A stretch of DNA of 8,796 bases from Burkholderiaceae bacterium. GTDB lineage: Bacteria; Pseudomonadota; Gammaproteobacteria; Burkholderiales; Burkholderiaceae. The translations under genes were made by a program, and so were the position numbers. Positions 1-6,713 of this stretch are shown here, piece by piece. The first letter of the stretch is position 1, and each line of letters opens with the position of its first letter. The notes below the pieces were generated by a model. The model did not search any database, had not been told where the DNA came from, and saw only the letters and a list, made by a program, of their open reading frames with translations. Location: the NCBI GenBank assembly GCA_022701965.1, contig JAKONL010000466.1:1-8796 (forward strand), in the 5' to 3' direction.

Positions 1-119
1 CCCGGGCGCTCGACCTTGATCACGCGCGCCCCGAGGTCGGCGAGCTGGCGGGTGCAGAACGGCGCGGCGATCGCGTGCTCCAGGGAGACGACGGTGATGC
101 CGTCGAGCGGACGTGTCAT
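1..119 (-). CDS. CaiB/BaiF-family CoA-transferase, N-terminal fragment (cut by window edge)
   Basis: Only the first 39 codons are present; the gene continues beyond position 1. The visible start reads [20 protein letters not shown] and continues with [20 protein letters not shown]. This is the typical opening of class III (CaiB/BaiF, formyl-CoA-transferase-like) enzymes, where the Rossmann-like first strand is followed by the conserved stretch ending in [11 protein letters not shown]. Family members move CoA between a CoA-thioester donor and a free carboxylic acid in the cytoplasm. The catalytic Asp lies further on and cannot be checked. The ATG at 119 has a GAGG ribosome-binding site that overlaps the TGA of the upstream SDR gene, 10 bp away, so it is the next gene of the same operon. 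It probably activates the imported compound or an intermediate as a CoA thioester. The family call is firm; the substrate is unknown. Confidence 0.88.
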   Translation of the reverse strand, partial: MTRPLDGITVVSLEHAIAAPFCTRQLADLGARVIKVERP

Positions 120-129
120 GCCAGGAACC

Positions 130-885
130 TCAGACCGTGCGGCCGCCGTCGACCGGCACTTCCAGGCCGGTGATGAACTCGGCCGCATCGCTCGCCAGGA
201 AGAGCGCCACGGCGGCGACGTCCGACGCGCGGCTCAGGCGACCCAGGGGAATCGTGGCGATGAAGCGGGCGCGGTTCTCCGGGGTGTCGGGCATGCCCAT
301 GAACTTCTCGAGCAGCCCCGTCTCGCCCATCACCGGGCAGATCGCATTGACGCGGATGTTGTCCGGCCCGAGCTCCACCGCCAGCGACTTCGACAGCAGG
401 TTGACCGCGCCCTTGCTGCCGTTGTACCAGGTGAGGCCGGGGCGCGGCCGGATGCCGGCGGTCGAGCCGACGTTGAGCATCACGCCCTTGCGCCGCCCGC
501 GCATGAGCGGCACGACCGCGCGGGTCATGTGGAAGATCGACTTCACGTTGACGGCGAACATCCGGTCGAAGGTCGCCTCGTCGATCTCCATCAGCGGGCT
601 GTTCTTGTGCGTGGTGCCGGCGTTATTGACCACGATGTCAGGGACGCCGAAGCGGTCCACGCAGGCCGCGACGAGCGCCTCGACATCGGGGCCGCTCGAC
701 ACGTCGCACCGCACGAACAGGGTGTCGGCGCCGATCTCGCGGGCGAGCGCCTCGCCCTTGCCGACGTCGAGGTCGGCGATGACGACCTTCGCGCCCTCGG
801 CGACGTACGACCGCACGATGCCTTCGCCGAAGCCGGCGGCGCCCCCGGTGACGATGGCGGTCTTTCCTTCAAGCTGTCGTGTCAT
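130..885 (-). CDS. SDR-family NAD(P)-dependent oxidoreductase (FabG-like)
   Basis: A complete classical short-chain dehydrogenase/reductase of 251 residues, the usual length. The cofactor motif TGGAAGFG is at residues 13-20 and the structural NNAG at 87-90. The catalytic tetrad is Asn113, Ser141, Tyr154 and Lys158 (Y-N-G-S-K). Asp38 at the end of the second strand (VIADLD) is the residue that usually gives NAD(H) preference. The C-terminus carries the common [11 protein letters not shown] signature. These soluble enzymes interconvert a secondary alcohol and a ketone; many are annotated as 3-oxoacyl-ACP reductase or glucose dehydrogenase without proof. The start at 885 has AAAGGA five bases upstream, inside the end of livF, which it overlaps by 17 bp. 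Its place between a Liv-type importer and a CoA-transferase suggests a hydroxy-acid or hydroxyacyl-CoA dehydrogenase in catabolism of the imported compound. The exact substrate is unknown. Confidence 0.93.
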   Translation of the reverse strand: MTRQLEGKTAIVTGGAAGFGEGIVRSYVAEGAKVVIADLDVGKGEALAREIGADTLFVRCDVSSGPDVEALVAACVDRFGVPDIVVNNAGTTHKNSPLMEIDEATFDRMFAVNVKSIFHMTRAVVPLMRGRRKGVMLNVGSTAGIRPRPGLTWYNGSKGAVNLLSKSLAVELGPDNIRVNAICPVMGETGLLEKFMGMPDTPENRARFIATIPLGRLSRASDVAAVALFLASDAAEFITGLEVPVDGGRTV

Positions 886-1591
886 GCGAGTCCTTTGTGC
901 GGCTGGTGATGGATGGGTGGTTCGGTCTCGACGGCGCGTCGAGCGACAGTTCGCCGCGCTCGAGCACCAGGGTCTGGCAGTCCACCCGGTCGAGCAGCGA
1001 GCGGTTGGATTCGGTGATGACGACGCACAGCCCGGGGCGCAGCGTGAAGAGCCGGCTCAGGGATTCGGCGTACTGGCGCGCCAGTGCGGGCGCGAGTCCC
1101 TGGAAGGGCTCGTCGACCATCAGGAGCCGCGTGCCGACCATCAGCGCGCGCGCCAGCGCGGCCATCTTTCCCTGCCCGCCCGACAGCGCCGCCGCCGAGC
1201 GCGGCAGCATCTCCTCGATCTGCGGCACCGCCTGCACGGCCTCCTGCACGCGCCGGTCGATGTCCGCGCCCTTCATGCCGATGGCCTCGCAGGGCAGGCG
1301 GAGATTGGCCAGCACGGTCATGGTCGGGAACATGACGCGCTCCTCGGGCGCGTAGCCGACGCCCAGGCCGGCCCGCGCGTACGGTGGTTGCGCGAGGAGG
1401 TCGGTGTCGGCGAGGCGGACGCGCCCGGCGCGCGGCGCGGCGAAACCCATGAGGGTGCGCAGCAGCGTCGTCTTTCCCGCGCCGTTGCGCCCGACCACCG
1501 CATAGGTCGTGGCCGGCTGCAGCTCGACCGAGAGGTTGCGCAGGACCGGGATGCCGGCGATGTCGACGGACAGGTTCTCGAGTCGGAGCAT
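869..1591 (-). CDS. livF: Branched-chain amino acid-type ABC importer ATPase, LivF-like
   Basis: A 240-residue nucleotide-binding subunit of a HAAT (Liv) family importer, acting on the cytoplasmic face with LivG, LivH and LivM. Walker A is GRNGAGKTT at 34-42. The Q-loop region is YAPEERVMFP at 80-89, matching the PEGR-type loop of LivF. The ABC signature is LSGGQ at 136-140 and Walker B is LLMVDE at 156-161. The switch position is Asn196 (ITESN) rather than His, which is normal for LivF. The stretch after the signature (GKMAALARAL) departs from the usual EQQMLAIARAL. The last 20 or so residues are polar and overlap the SDR gene. The ATG at 1591 has AGAGGA upstream and follows livG by 19 bp. 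The symbol reflects the family; a leucine-type substrate is not implied. Confidence 0.92.
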   Translation of the reverse strand: MLRLENLSVDIAGIPVLRNLSVELQPATTYAVVGRNGAGKTTLLRTLMGFAAPRAGRVRLADTDLLAQPPYARAGLGVGYAPEERVMFPTMTVLANLRLPCEAIGMKGADIDRRVQEAVQAVPQIEEMLPRSAAALSGGQGKMAALARALMVGTRLLMVDEPFQGLAPALARQYAESLSRLFTLRPGLCVVITESNRSLLDRVDCQTLVLERGELSLDAPSRPNHPSITSRTKDSHDTTA

Positions 1592-1610
1592 GGTTTCCTC
1601 TCCCGCTCTC

Positions 1611-2351
1611 TCAGTGCCCGAGCACGACGGAGCGCACCTCGGGGTCGTTCATGACGACGCCGGGCGGTCCGTCCGCGGCGATGCGGCCCGAGATCCACGC
1701 GGCGACCCGGGTGGCGTACTGCTCGACGATGTCGACGTCGTGCTCGACGAAGATCGAAGTGACCCTGCGTTCGGCCAGCGCGTTCATGATGGTCGCCATC
1801 AGCGGATGCTTCTCGTCGGCCGCGACGCCGCTGGTGGGCTCGTCCATGATCAGCAGCTTGGGGCGCAGCACCAGCGCCATGGCGATGTCCAGCAGCTTGC
1901 GATGGCCTTCCGGCAGGCTGCCGCACAGGGCATTGGCGCGCGCGCCCAGGCCGACGACTTCCAGCGTGTGATCGATCTCCTCGCGCGACACGCTGTCCGA
2001 CATCCGGCGGAAGAGGCCGAGCCGGCCTTCGCGCGCCGCCACGGCGAGCTCGATGCTCTCGCGCACCGTATGTTCCAGGAACAGCTGCGGCAGCTGGAAC
2101 GAGCGCCCGATCCCGAGCCGCACGATCTGCCTCGGATTGCGCCCCGTGATGTCCTGCCCGTCGAAGGCGATGGTGCCGGCCGTGGGCTTGAGGTAGCCCG
2201 TGACCATGTTGATGAATGTCGTCTTGCCGGCGCCGTTGGCGCCGATCACAGCCAGCCGTTCGTCGGCCTGCAGGTCGAAGTCGTAGCCCGAGGCGACGAC
2301 CACGGCGCCGAAGGAAAGGGTCAGTCCGCGGACCTGGAGCAGTGCGGTCAT
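1611..2351 (-). CDS. livG: Branched-chain amino acid-type ABC importer ATPase, LivG-like
   Basis: The second ATPase of the importer, 246 residues. Walker A is GANGAGKTT at 37-45 and the Q-loop glutamine is Gln86 within RSFQLPQLF. Walker B is LLIMDE at 166-171, followed by PTSGVAADE, and the switch histidine is His204 (VEHD). The ABC signature is unusual: LPEGH at 146-150 followed by RKLLDIAMAL, instead of LSGGQ or the LSYGQ-like form of classical LivG. The signature glycine (Gly149) is retained but the serine that contacts the nucleotide gamma-phosphate is Pro147. Related signatures occur in a recognisable LivG subgroup, as far as I recall, so the protein need not be inactive. The start at 2351 is 7 bp after the livM stop and lacks a strong ribosome-binding site, suggesting translational coupling. 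It should form a heterodimer with the LivF-like subunit. Confidence 0.92.
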   Translation of the reverse strand: MTALLQVRGLTLSFGAVVVASGYDFDLQADERLAVIGANGAGKTTFINMVTGYLKPTAGTIAFDGQDITGRNPRQIVRLGIGRSFQLPQLFLEHTVRESIELAVAAREGRLGLFRRMSDSVSREEIDHTLEVVGLGARANALCGSLPEGHRKLLDIAMALVLRPKLLIMDEPTSGVAADEKHPLMATIMNALAERRVTSIFVEHDVDIVEQYATRVAAWISGRIAADGPPGVVMNDPEVRSVVLGH

Positions 2352-2358
2352 GGAAGCG

Positions 2359-3297
2359 TCAGGCCTTCTGCAGGCGTTGGTCGAGCCGCACCAGCAGTGC
2401 GGAGAGGCCGGCGGGCGCCGTGAAGATCAGGATCAGCAGGACGGTGCCGATCACCAGCTGCCAGGTGCCGGTCAGCACGGCCGAGGCGAACAGCTTCAGG
2501 AACTCGAAGGCGATGGCGCCGATGAACGCGCCCACGGGCTGCGCGGAGCCGCCCAGGATCGCGATGAAGACGTATTCGCCCGAGCGCACCCAGTACCCCA
2601 TCTCCGGCGTCACGAGCCCCTGGATCAGCGCGAACATCGCACCCGAGAAGCCGCAGAGCGTCGCCGAGACGACGTAGCCGGTCAGGAACACCCGGCGCGC
2701 CGAGAGTCCCAGGTATTCGAGGCGCACCTCGTTGGTCTTGATCGCGACCAGCGCCTGCCCCATCGGCGCCGCGTAGAACCGGCGGATGGCCCAGCAGCAC
2801 ACCACGACCAGCACCGCCGCGATCGCGAGCAGCGAAGTCTCGAAGGCCGCGCGTTCCATCGCCAGCCCCGCGAGCGGCGGCCGCTCCAGGCGCAGGCCGT
2901 CGGTGCCGCCGGTGAGGTGATAGAACTTGCCCAGCACCGAGAACAGCACCATCGAAAGCGCCAGGTTCAGCATGCCGAAGAAGATGGCTCGGTAGCGGGC
3001 GACGAAGAGGCCGACGACGAAGCCGCTGGCGAGGCCGGCGGCGGCACCCGCGGCCAGCAGCACCAGCGCATCGGTGGCCGGCCAGTAGCGGGTCAGGGCC
3101 ACCGCCGCATAGCCCGACAGGCAGGTGAAGCCCGCATGGCCGAAGGAGACCTGGCCGGCGCGGATGAGGATCGACACGCCTAGCGCGGCGAAGCCGTACG
3201 ACAGCGCGATGATCAGCGGCGTCTTCAGCCACGGAAAGGCCAGGCCGAGCGCGAGCGACAGCACGGCGATCGCCCAGGGTGCGAGACGGGTCGTCAT
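2359..3297 (-). CDS. livM: Branched-chain amino acid-type ABC importer permease, LivM-like
   Basis: An inner-membrane permease of 312 residues, rich in hydrophobic spans. It carries the LivM hallmarks GQVSFGHAGF at residues 48-57 and LTGGTDGL at 128-135. The cytoplasmic coupling segment that contacts the ATPases lies around 179-198 (MGQALVAIKTNEVRLEYLGL). It pairs with LivH to form the translocation channel. I chose the ATG at 3297 over an in-frame ATG at 3345. The 3297 start shares its A with the livH stop (TGATG) and is preceded by a perfect AGGAGG five bases upstream. The longer version would add a charged, non-family-like leader of 16 residues lying inside livH. Translational coupling to livH is therefore likely. 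Confidence 0.93.
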   Translation of the reverse strand: MTTRLAPWAIAVLSLALGLAFPWLKTPLIIALSYGFAALGVSILIRAGQVSFGHAGFTCLSGYAAVALTRYWPATDALVLLAAGAAAGLASGFVVGLFVARYRAIFFGMLNLALSMVLFSVLGKFYHLTGGTDGLRLERPPLAGLAMERAAFETSLLAIAAVLVVVCCWAIRRFYAAPMGQALVAIKTNEVRLEYLGLSARRVFLTGYVVSATLCGFSGAMFALIQGLVTPEMGYWVRSGEYVFIAILGGSAQPVGAFIGAIAFEFLKLFASAVLTGTWQLVIGTVLLILIFTAPAGLSALLVRLDQRLQKA

Positions 3298-4202
3298 CAG
3301 ATCCTCCTCGCCTGCGCGACGGCGAACAGGCCCTCCGGCCGCCACAGCAGCACGAGCACCATGATCAGGTAGGGCACCAGCACCTCGACCTCGGGCCAGA
3401 GGTAGACCGCGAACGCGCGTGCCAGGCCGATCAGCAGCGCGGCCACCGCGGTGCCGGTGATCTGGCCCAGGCCGGCCACGGCCACCACCGCGAACGACAG
3501 CACCATCATGTCGCCGCCGATGCCCGGCACCAGCGAGGTCGTGGGCGAGGCCAGCGCGCCGCCCAGCGTGCCGAGCACCGCGCCCAGGCAGAACGTGAGG
3601 AAGCCGATGCGCTTGGCATTGATGCCCATGGCCATCGACACCTCGCGGCTGTGCGTCACGGCCAGGATCTGGCGGCCGAAGCGCGTGCGGCCGAGCGACC
3701 AGGTCAGCGCGAAGTAGACGACCACCGCGACCGCGGGCAGCAGCAGCAGCTGGTAGGCGTTGTACGTCACCGCACCGACCTTCACCGTTCCCATGAGGTC
3801 CACCGCCGTCGTGACCGAGACCGGGCTCGCACCCCAGATCAGGCGCTGCAGGTCTTCCAGGATCAGGAAGACCGCGAAGGTCGCCAGGAGCTGCATCGCG
3901 GGGTCCATGTCGAGGATGCGGCGCACCAGCCCGAACTCGATGATCGCGCCCAGGACCAGGCCCATCACGACGGCGCCGGCGACCAGCGCGAACAGCGCGA
4001 CCGCCAGCGATTCGGTACCCGACGCCAGGTACGCCCCGGCCGTGGCCGCGGCGTAGCCGCCGAACGCATACAGGCTGCCGTGCGCGACGTTGAGGATGCG
4101 CATCACGCCGAAGATCAGCGTCATGCCCAGCGCGACCAGGAACAGGACGGCGGCCTGCGTGATGCCGTCGAGCAGGCCGAGCAGCAGGAGGGTGGAATTC
4201 AT
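3297..4202 (-). CDS. livH: Branched-chain amino acid-type ABC importer permease, LivH-like
   Basis: An inner-membrane permease of 301 residues, close to the usual length. The family signature is near the N-terminus: GMTLIFGVMRILNVAHG at residues 26-42, followed by the glycine-rich SLYAFGGY. Multiple hydrophobic spans cover almost the whole chain. A cytoplasmic coupling loop lies near residues 171-195 (GRTRFGRQILAV, ending near AMGIN). The C-terminus WRPEGLF is also typical. Together with LivM it forms the channel that receives ligand from the periplasmic binding protein. The ATG at 4202 follows the livK stop by 28 bp and has no clear Shine-Dalgarno sequence, so translation may depend on coupling or re-initiation. 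The stop at 3297-3299 overlaps the livM start. Confidence 0.93.
   Translation of the reverse strand: MNSTLLLLGLLDGITQAAVLFLVALGMTLIFGVMRILNVAHGSLYAFGGYAAATAGAYLASGTESLAVALFALVAGAVVMGLVLGAIIEFGLVRRILDMDPAMQLLATFAVFLILEDLQRLIWGASPVSVTTAVDLMGTVKVGAVTYNAYQLLLLPAVAVVVYFALTWSLGRTRFGRQILAVTHSREVSMAMGINAKRIGFLTFCLGAVLGTLGGALASPTTSLVPGIGGDMMVLSFAVVAVAGLGQITGTAVAALLIGLARAFAVYLWPEVEVLVPYLIMVLVLLWRPEGLFAVAQARRI
3303..3308 (-). promoter_or_regulatory. Strong ribosome-binding site for livM
   Basis: On the minus strand this reads AGGAGG, five bases before the ATG at 3297. It lies inside the end of livH and fixes the livM start at the TGATG overlap rather than at 3345. Confidence 0.8.
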
Positions 4203-4230
4203 GGTGGGAACGGCCGCTGCCCGGGCTGCC

Positions 4231-5520
4231 TCAGAAGGCCTTGATCTGCGCGTCCTTGAGCATGGCCGGCTTGAGCGTCTTGACCCAGTCCGGCGACTTC
4301 GTCCCGACCGGATTCGTCACCAGCGCGCCCGGATAGATCGTCAGGGCGTCGATGACCGGGAACGGGTAGGCGGGCGTCATCTTCGTCACGCCGAGCATCT
4401 GGTCCTCCAGGCCCTGGCCGTCCTCGCGCATCGTGACCGGCCGGGTCAGCCCCTTGAAGGTCAGCTTGTGCATGGCGTCGGCGACCTGCTCGGTGGAGGG
4501 CCACTTGCCGCCGTTCGCCTTGATGGCCGCGTTGTAGCCGTCGGCCACCGACTGGATCGCCGCGACGGCGTGGTAGGCCGCGTAGATCGGGTACTGGTTC
4601 GTCTTGGCGCGGTACTTCTCGAGGAAGGCCTTGTGCTTCGGATCGGCCTTGGCCTCGGGATGGAGGAAGTAGTGGTCGCCGCGCATGCCCACGATCACGC
4701 CGTCGGGCACCACCTTGCCCACGCGCTCCAGCGAGCTCTCGCCCAGCGGCACGATCCAGGTCGAACTCTTCAGCAGCCCGCGCTGCCCCGCCTGCCGCAG
4801 CAGCGTGTCGAGCTCGCCGCCCCAGGAGGTCGACAGGATCACGTCGGGATTGAGCGCCTGCAGCCGGCTGATCTCGGAGCTGAAGTCGGTGGCGCCGAAC
4901 TTCGGGAACAGCTCGGCGACGACCTTGACGTCGGGCTTCAGGGTCCTGAGCATGCTGCCGAAGATGTCCCACGAGTCGCGGCCCCAGGCGTAGTCCTGGT
5001 TGATGACGGCGATGGTCTTGAAGTCGGGCCGGACCTTGAGCAGCTGCAGCACCGAGGCCACCATCTCCGAAGTCGCGTTGCCCTGGCTGCGCACCACGTA
5101 CTTGAAGCGCCGGTTCTCCAGCAGCTTCTCGGTGCCGCAGTCCCACATGACGTTGAGCACCTTCAGGTCTTCGGCCACGGGTGCGAGCGCGTTGCAGTTG
5201 CCGCTCGAGATCGACGCCAGCGATACCTTGACGCCCTCTTCCTGCACGACGCGGCGGTACTCCGACAGCAGCTTGTCGCCGCCCACGCCCTCGTCGAGCA
5301 CGATCGGCCTGATCTTCACGCCGTCGATGCCGCCGGCCGCGTTGATCTCGTCGATGGCGATTTCGGCGGCCGCCCTGCCGGGCACGCCGAAGACGGCGGC
5401 GGGCCCGGACAGGAAGGTCGTCATGGCGATCTTGAGTTCGGCCGGCTTTTGCTGGGCCGACGCGGACAGGGCGGCGAGGACGCTCGCGCCGAAAAGGCCG
5501 GCTCTCAGGATGGGGTGCAT
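4231..5520 (-). CDS. livK: Periplasmic substrate-binding protein of a Liv-type ABC importer
   Basis: A type I periplasmic binding protein of the Leu/Ile/Val-binding family (Peripla_BP_6-like), 429 residues from the chosen start. It begins with a signal peptide: Arg6, a hydrophobic core, and an ASA cleavage motif ending at residue 22 before QQKPAELKIA. The mature protein opens with the first strand and loop (MTTFLSGPAAVFG) and the INAAGGIDG turn at about 59-67. A ligand-loop motif SSGNCNALAP is at 105-114. Cys109 and Cys128 are placed to form the small disulfide known in the family. The ATG at 5520 is preferred because GGAGA lies 6 bases upstream. In-frame ATGs at 5538 and 5550 lack such a site and sit in a hairpin. 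At roughly 430 residues it is longer than classical LivJ/LivK (about 370), as is common in Burkholderiales importers for organic acids or aromatics. The ligand is not predictable. Confidence 0.92.
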   Translation of the reverse strand: MHPILRAGLFGASVLAALSASAQQKPAELKIAMTTFLSGPAAVFGVPGRAAAEIAIDEINAAGGIDGVKIRPIVLDEGVGGDKLLSEYRRVVQEEGVKVSLASISSGNCNALAPVAEDLKVLNVMWDCGTEKLLENRRFKYVVRSQGNATSEMVASVLQLLKVRPDFKTIAVINQDYAWGRDSWDIFGSMLRTLKPDVKVVAELFPKFGATDFSSEISRLQALNPDVILSTSWGGELDTLLRQAGQRGLLKSSTWIVPLGESSLERVGKVVPDGVIVGMRGDHYFLHPEAKADPKHKAFLEKYRAKTNQYPIYAAYHAVAAIQSVADGYNAAIKANGGKWPSTEQVADAMHKLTFKGLTRPVTMREDGQGLEDQMLGVTKMTPAYPFPVIDALTIYPGALVTNPVGTKSPDWVKTLKPAMLKDAQIKAF

Positions 5521-5526
5521 GGGGTG

Positions 5527-5531
5527 TCTCC
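5527..5531 (-). promoter_or_regulatory. Ribosome-binding site that sets the livK start
   Basis: The minus strand reads GGAGA, followed by six bases (CACCCC) and the ATG at 5520. This supports the downstream of three in-frame ATG codons as the real start. It lies directly 3' of the hairpin at 5535-5552. Confidence 0.6.
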
Positions 5532-5534
5532 GTG

Positions 5535-5552
5535 GCATGCGTTTTCGCATGC
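5535..5552 (-). promoter_or_regulatory. Perfect hairpin just upstream of the livK ribosome-binding site
   Basis: On the minus strand the sequence is GCATGCG, AAAA, CGCATGC: a perfect 7-bp stem with a 4-base loop. It ends three bases before the livK GGAGA. In the mRNA it would form a stable stem next to the ribosome-binding site; in DNA it could be an operator, since GCATGC is itself a palindrome present twice. Both upstream in-frame ATG codons (5550 and 5538) lie inside its arms. The repeat is certain; a regulatory role is inferred. Confidence 0.5.
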
Positions 5553-5596
5553 GGCCGGATTCTGCGCAGGCGCCGCCCGCGCGACCATCGGGATTT

Positions 5597-5615
5597 CGGC
5601 AAGCGGGGGTTGCCG
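5597..5615. repeat. Inverted repeat in the livK leader, possible operator
   Basis: CGGCAA, seven bases, TTGCCG: a perfect 6-bp dyad spanning 19 bp, 77-95 bp upstream of the livK ATG. Spacing and size suit a dimeric regulator, but it does not have the T-N11-A arrangement of a LysR site. Three copies of CGGGAT (5589, 5614, 5627) surround or overlap it, and CGGG-ATAA-CCCG at 5627-5638 is a further short dyad. I saw no convincing -35/-10 pair nearby. Confidence 0.35.
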
Positions 5616-5652
5616 GGATTCGATTGCGGGATAACCCGGTGATCGCGCGAGT

Positions 5653-5667
5653 CGGACGGCGCGTCCG
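5653..5667 (-). terminator. Short GC hairpin after the LysR gene, weak terminator candidate
   Basis: CGGACG, three bases, CGTCCG forms a 6-bp stem starting 7 bases after the LysR stop codon. No U-tract follows on the minus strand, so it is not a standard intrinsic terminator. Some regulator transcripts may read through into livK. Confidence 0.25.
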
Positions 5668-5673
5668 GTCCGG

Positions 5674-6561
5674 CTAACGCGAAGCGGAAAGCACGTCGAG
5701 CAGGCGCGCGAGCGACACCGACCGCGGCCGGTCGCGGTTCACGCAGGTGAGCATCTGCCGGGTCGCCCAGTCGTCGCCGATCAGGCGCACCGCGAGCCCC
5801 ATGCTCGGCCCCATCGCGCTCGCGGCCTGGAACGGCAGCAGGCCGACGCCGAGCCCGGACTGCACGACCCGGCAGACCACCTCGAAGCCCCGGACCTGGA
5901 CGCGCAGCCGCAGGCCTTTCTCGAACCGCACCGCCTGCTCGGCGAGCAGCCGCATCATCGAGGAGCCGCCTTCGAGCGCGATCAGGTCGTAGTCCAGCAC
6001 GTCGTTGAAATCCACCGACTCGTTCGCGGCGAGCGGATGGTCCTGCGGCACGATCACGGCCAGCCGGTCGCTGCGGTAGGGGAACACCTCCAGCCCCTCG
6101 GTGGAGACACCCTCCATCACGATGCCGACATCGGCTTCGCCGGCCAGCAGCGCCGCGACGATCTGCGCGCTCCAGCGTTCCTCCAGCACCAGCCGCACGT
6201 CCGGGTTCGCCTGCGCGAAGCGCGCGAGGTCGTCGGGCACGAACTGGGTCATGGCCGAGGTGTTGGCGAAGATGCGCAGCTGGCCGCGCCGGCCCGCGCC
6301 GTGGTCGTCCATGTCGGCCTGCATCTGGTTGAGTTGCAGCAGCAGGGCCTTCGCATGGACCAGCAGGGTCGCCCCGGCCGGCGTGAGCTCGACGCCCTTG
6401 GGCGAGCGCTCCAGCAGCGGCGACTTCAGGCGGTGTTCGAGCAGCGAGATGCGGCGGCTGGCGGCGGCCAGGCCCATGTGCGACGACTCGGCCGCGCGCG
6501 TCAGGCTGCGCAGCTCGGCCGCCTTCACGAAGAGCGCCAGGGAATCGATGTCGGGGAGCAT
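5674..6561 (-). CDS. LysR-family transcriptional regulator
   Basis: A complete LysR-type regulator of 295 residues. The N-terminal winged helix-turn-helix occupies about residues 5-63, with the family pattern LALFVKAAELRSLTRAAE, then AASRRISLLEHRL at 33-45 and the wing ending in GVELTPAGA. A linker helix (about 65-85) leads into a two-lobed effector-binding domain starting at about residue 90 (GQLRIFANTS). That domain contains the usual ADVGIV and GLGVGLLPF motifs. The ATG at 6561 was chosen because the family begins four to six residues before the conserved LxLFV. An in-frame extension to 6726 would run through the divergent promoter region and into sad. No good Shine-Dalgarno precedes 6561, so the start is slightly uncertain. 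It is divergent from sad and lies upstream of livK on the same strand, so it probably controls sad and possibly the liv operon. The effector is unknown. Confidence 0.93.
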   Translation of the reverse strand: MLPDIDSLALFVKAAELRSLTRAAESSHMGLAAASRRISLLEHRLKSPLLERSPKGVELTPAGATLLVHAKALLLQLNQMQADMDDHGAGRRGQLRIFANTSAMTQFVPDDLARFAQANPDVRLVLEERWSAQIVAALLAGEADVGIVMEGVSTEGLEVFPYRSDRLAVIVPQDHPLAANESVDFNDVLDYDLIALEGGSSMMRLLAEQAVRFEKGLRLRVQVRGFEVVCRVVQSGLGVGLLPFQAASAMGPSMGLAVRLIGDDWATRQMLTCVNRDRPRSVSLARLLDVLSASR

Positions 6562-6619
6562 GGGCGTGCGGAAGTGGCGCGCAGTATCGCAGGCGGACCG
6601 GGGCTGCGGGTTTTCACCG

Positions 6620-6638
6620 AGTTCGAACTTCTGGAACT
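6620..6638. promoter_or_regulatory. Candidate LysR binding site (T-N11-A dyad)
   Basis: AGTTC, nine bases, GAACT forms a perfect 5-bp interrupted dyad that contains T6623-N11-A6635, the LysR consensus layout. The left half is also a 10-bp uninterrupted palindrome, AGTTCGAACT (6620-6629). It is the best symmetric element in the 152-bp gap between the divergent LysR and sad genes, centred about 85 bp before the sad ATG and 68 bp before the LysR ATG. TTGATG at 6655-6660 could be a -35 for sad, but no good -10 follows at 16-18 bp. The dyad is seen; its function is inferred from family knowledge. Confidence 0.5.
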
Positions 6639-6704
6639 GCCGGTTGCCGAAAACTTGATGTGCCGCCAGGGCCGCTCTGCCTACCATCGCGCGGTCGCAA
6701 ATCC

Positions 6705-6708
6705 AGGA
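6705..6708 (+). promoter_or_regulatory. Ribosome-binding site that sets the sad start
   Basis: AGGA lies five bases before the ATG at 6714. This favours 6714 over the in-frame ATG at 6660, which lacks such a site and would add 18 residues not typical of the family. Confidence 0.6.
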
Positions 6709-6713
6709 ATCCC

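Noticed and set aside
113..1654. Long plus-strand open frame opposite the SDR and livF genes
   Set aside because: It is antisense to two genes with full family motifs. High GC makes long stop-free antisense frames common, and its translation is Arg/Ser/Pro-rich with no recognisable domain.
4090..5634. Long plus-strand open frame opposite livK, about 514 codons
   Set aside because: Antisense to a well-supported binding protein; the His/Arg/Val/Leu-rich composition is typical of a reverse-strand shadow in GC-rich DNA.
5608..6649. Shared octamer GGTTGCCG in the livK leader (5608-5615) and the lysR-sad gap (6642-6649) as a common operator
   Set aside because: An 8-base match between two GC-rich stretches of about 150 bp is quite likely by chance, and the surrounding dyads differ.
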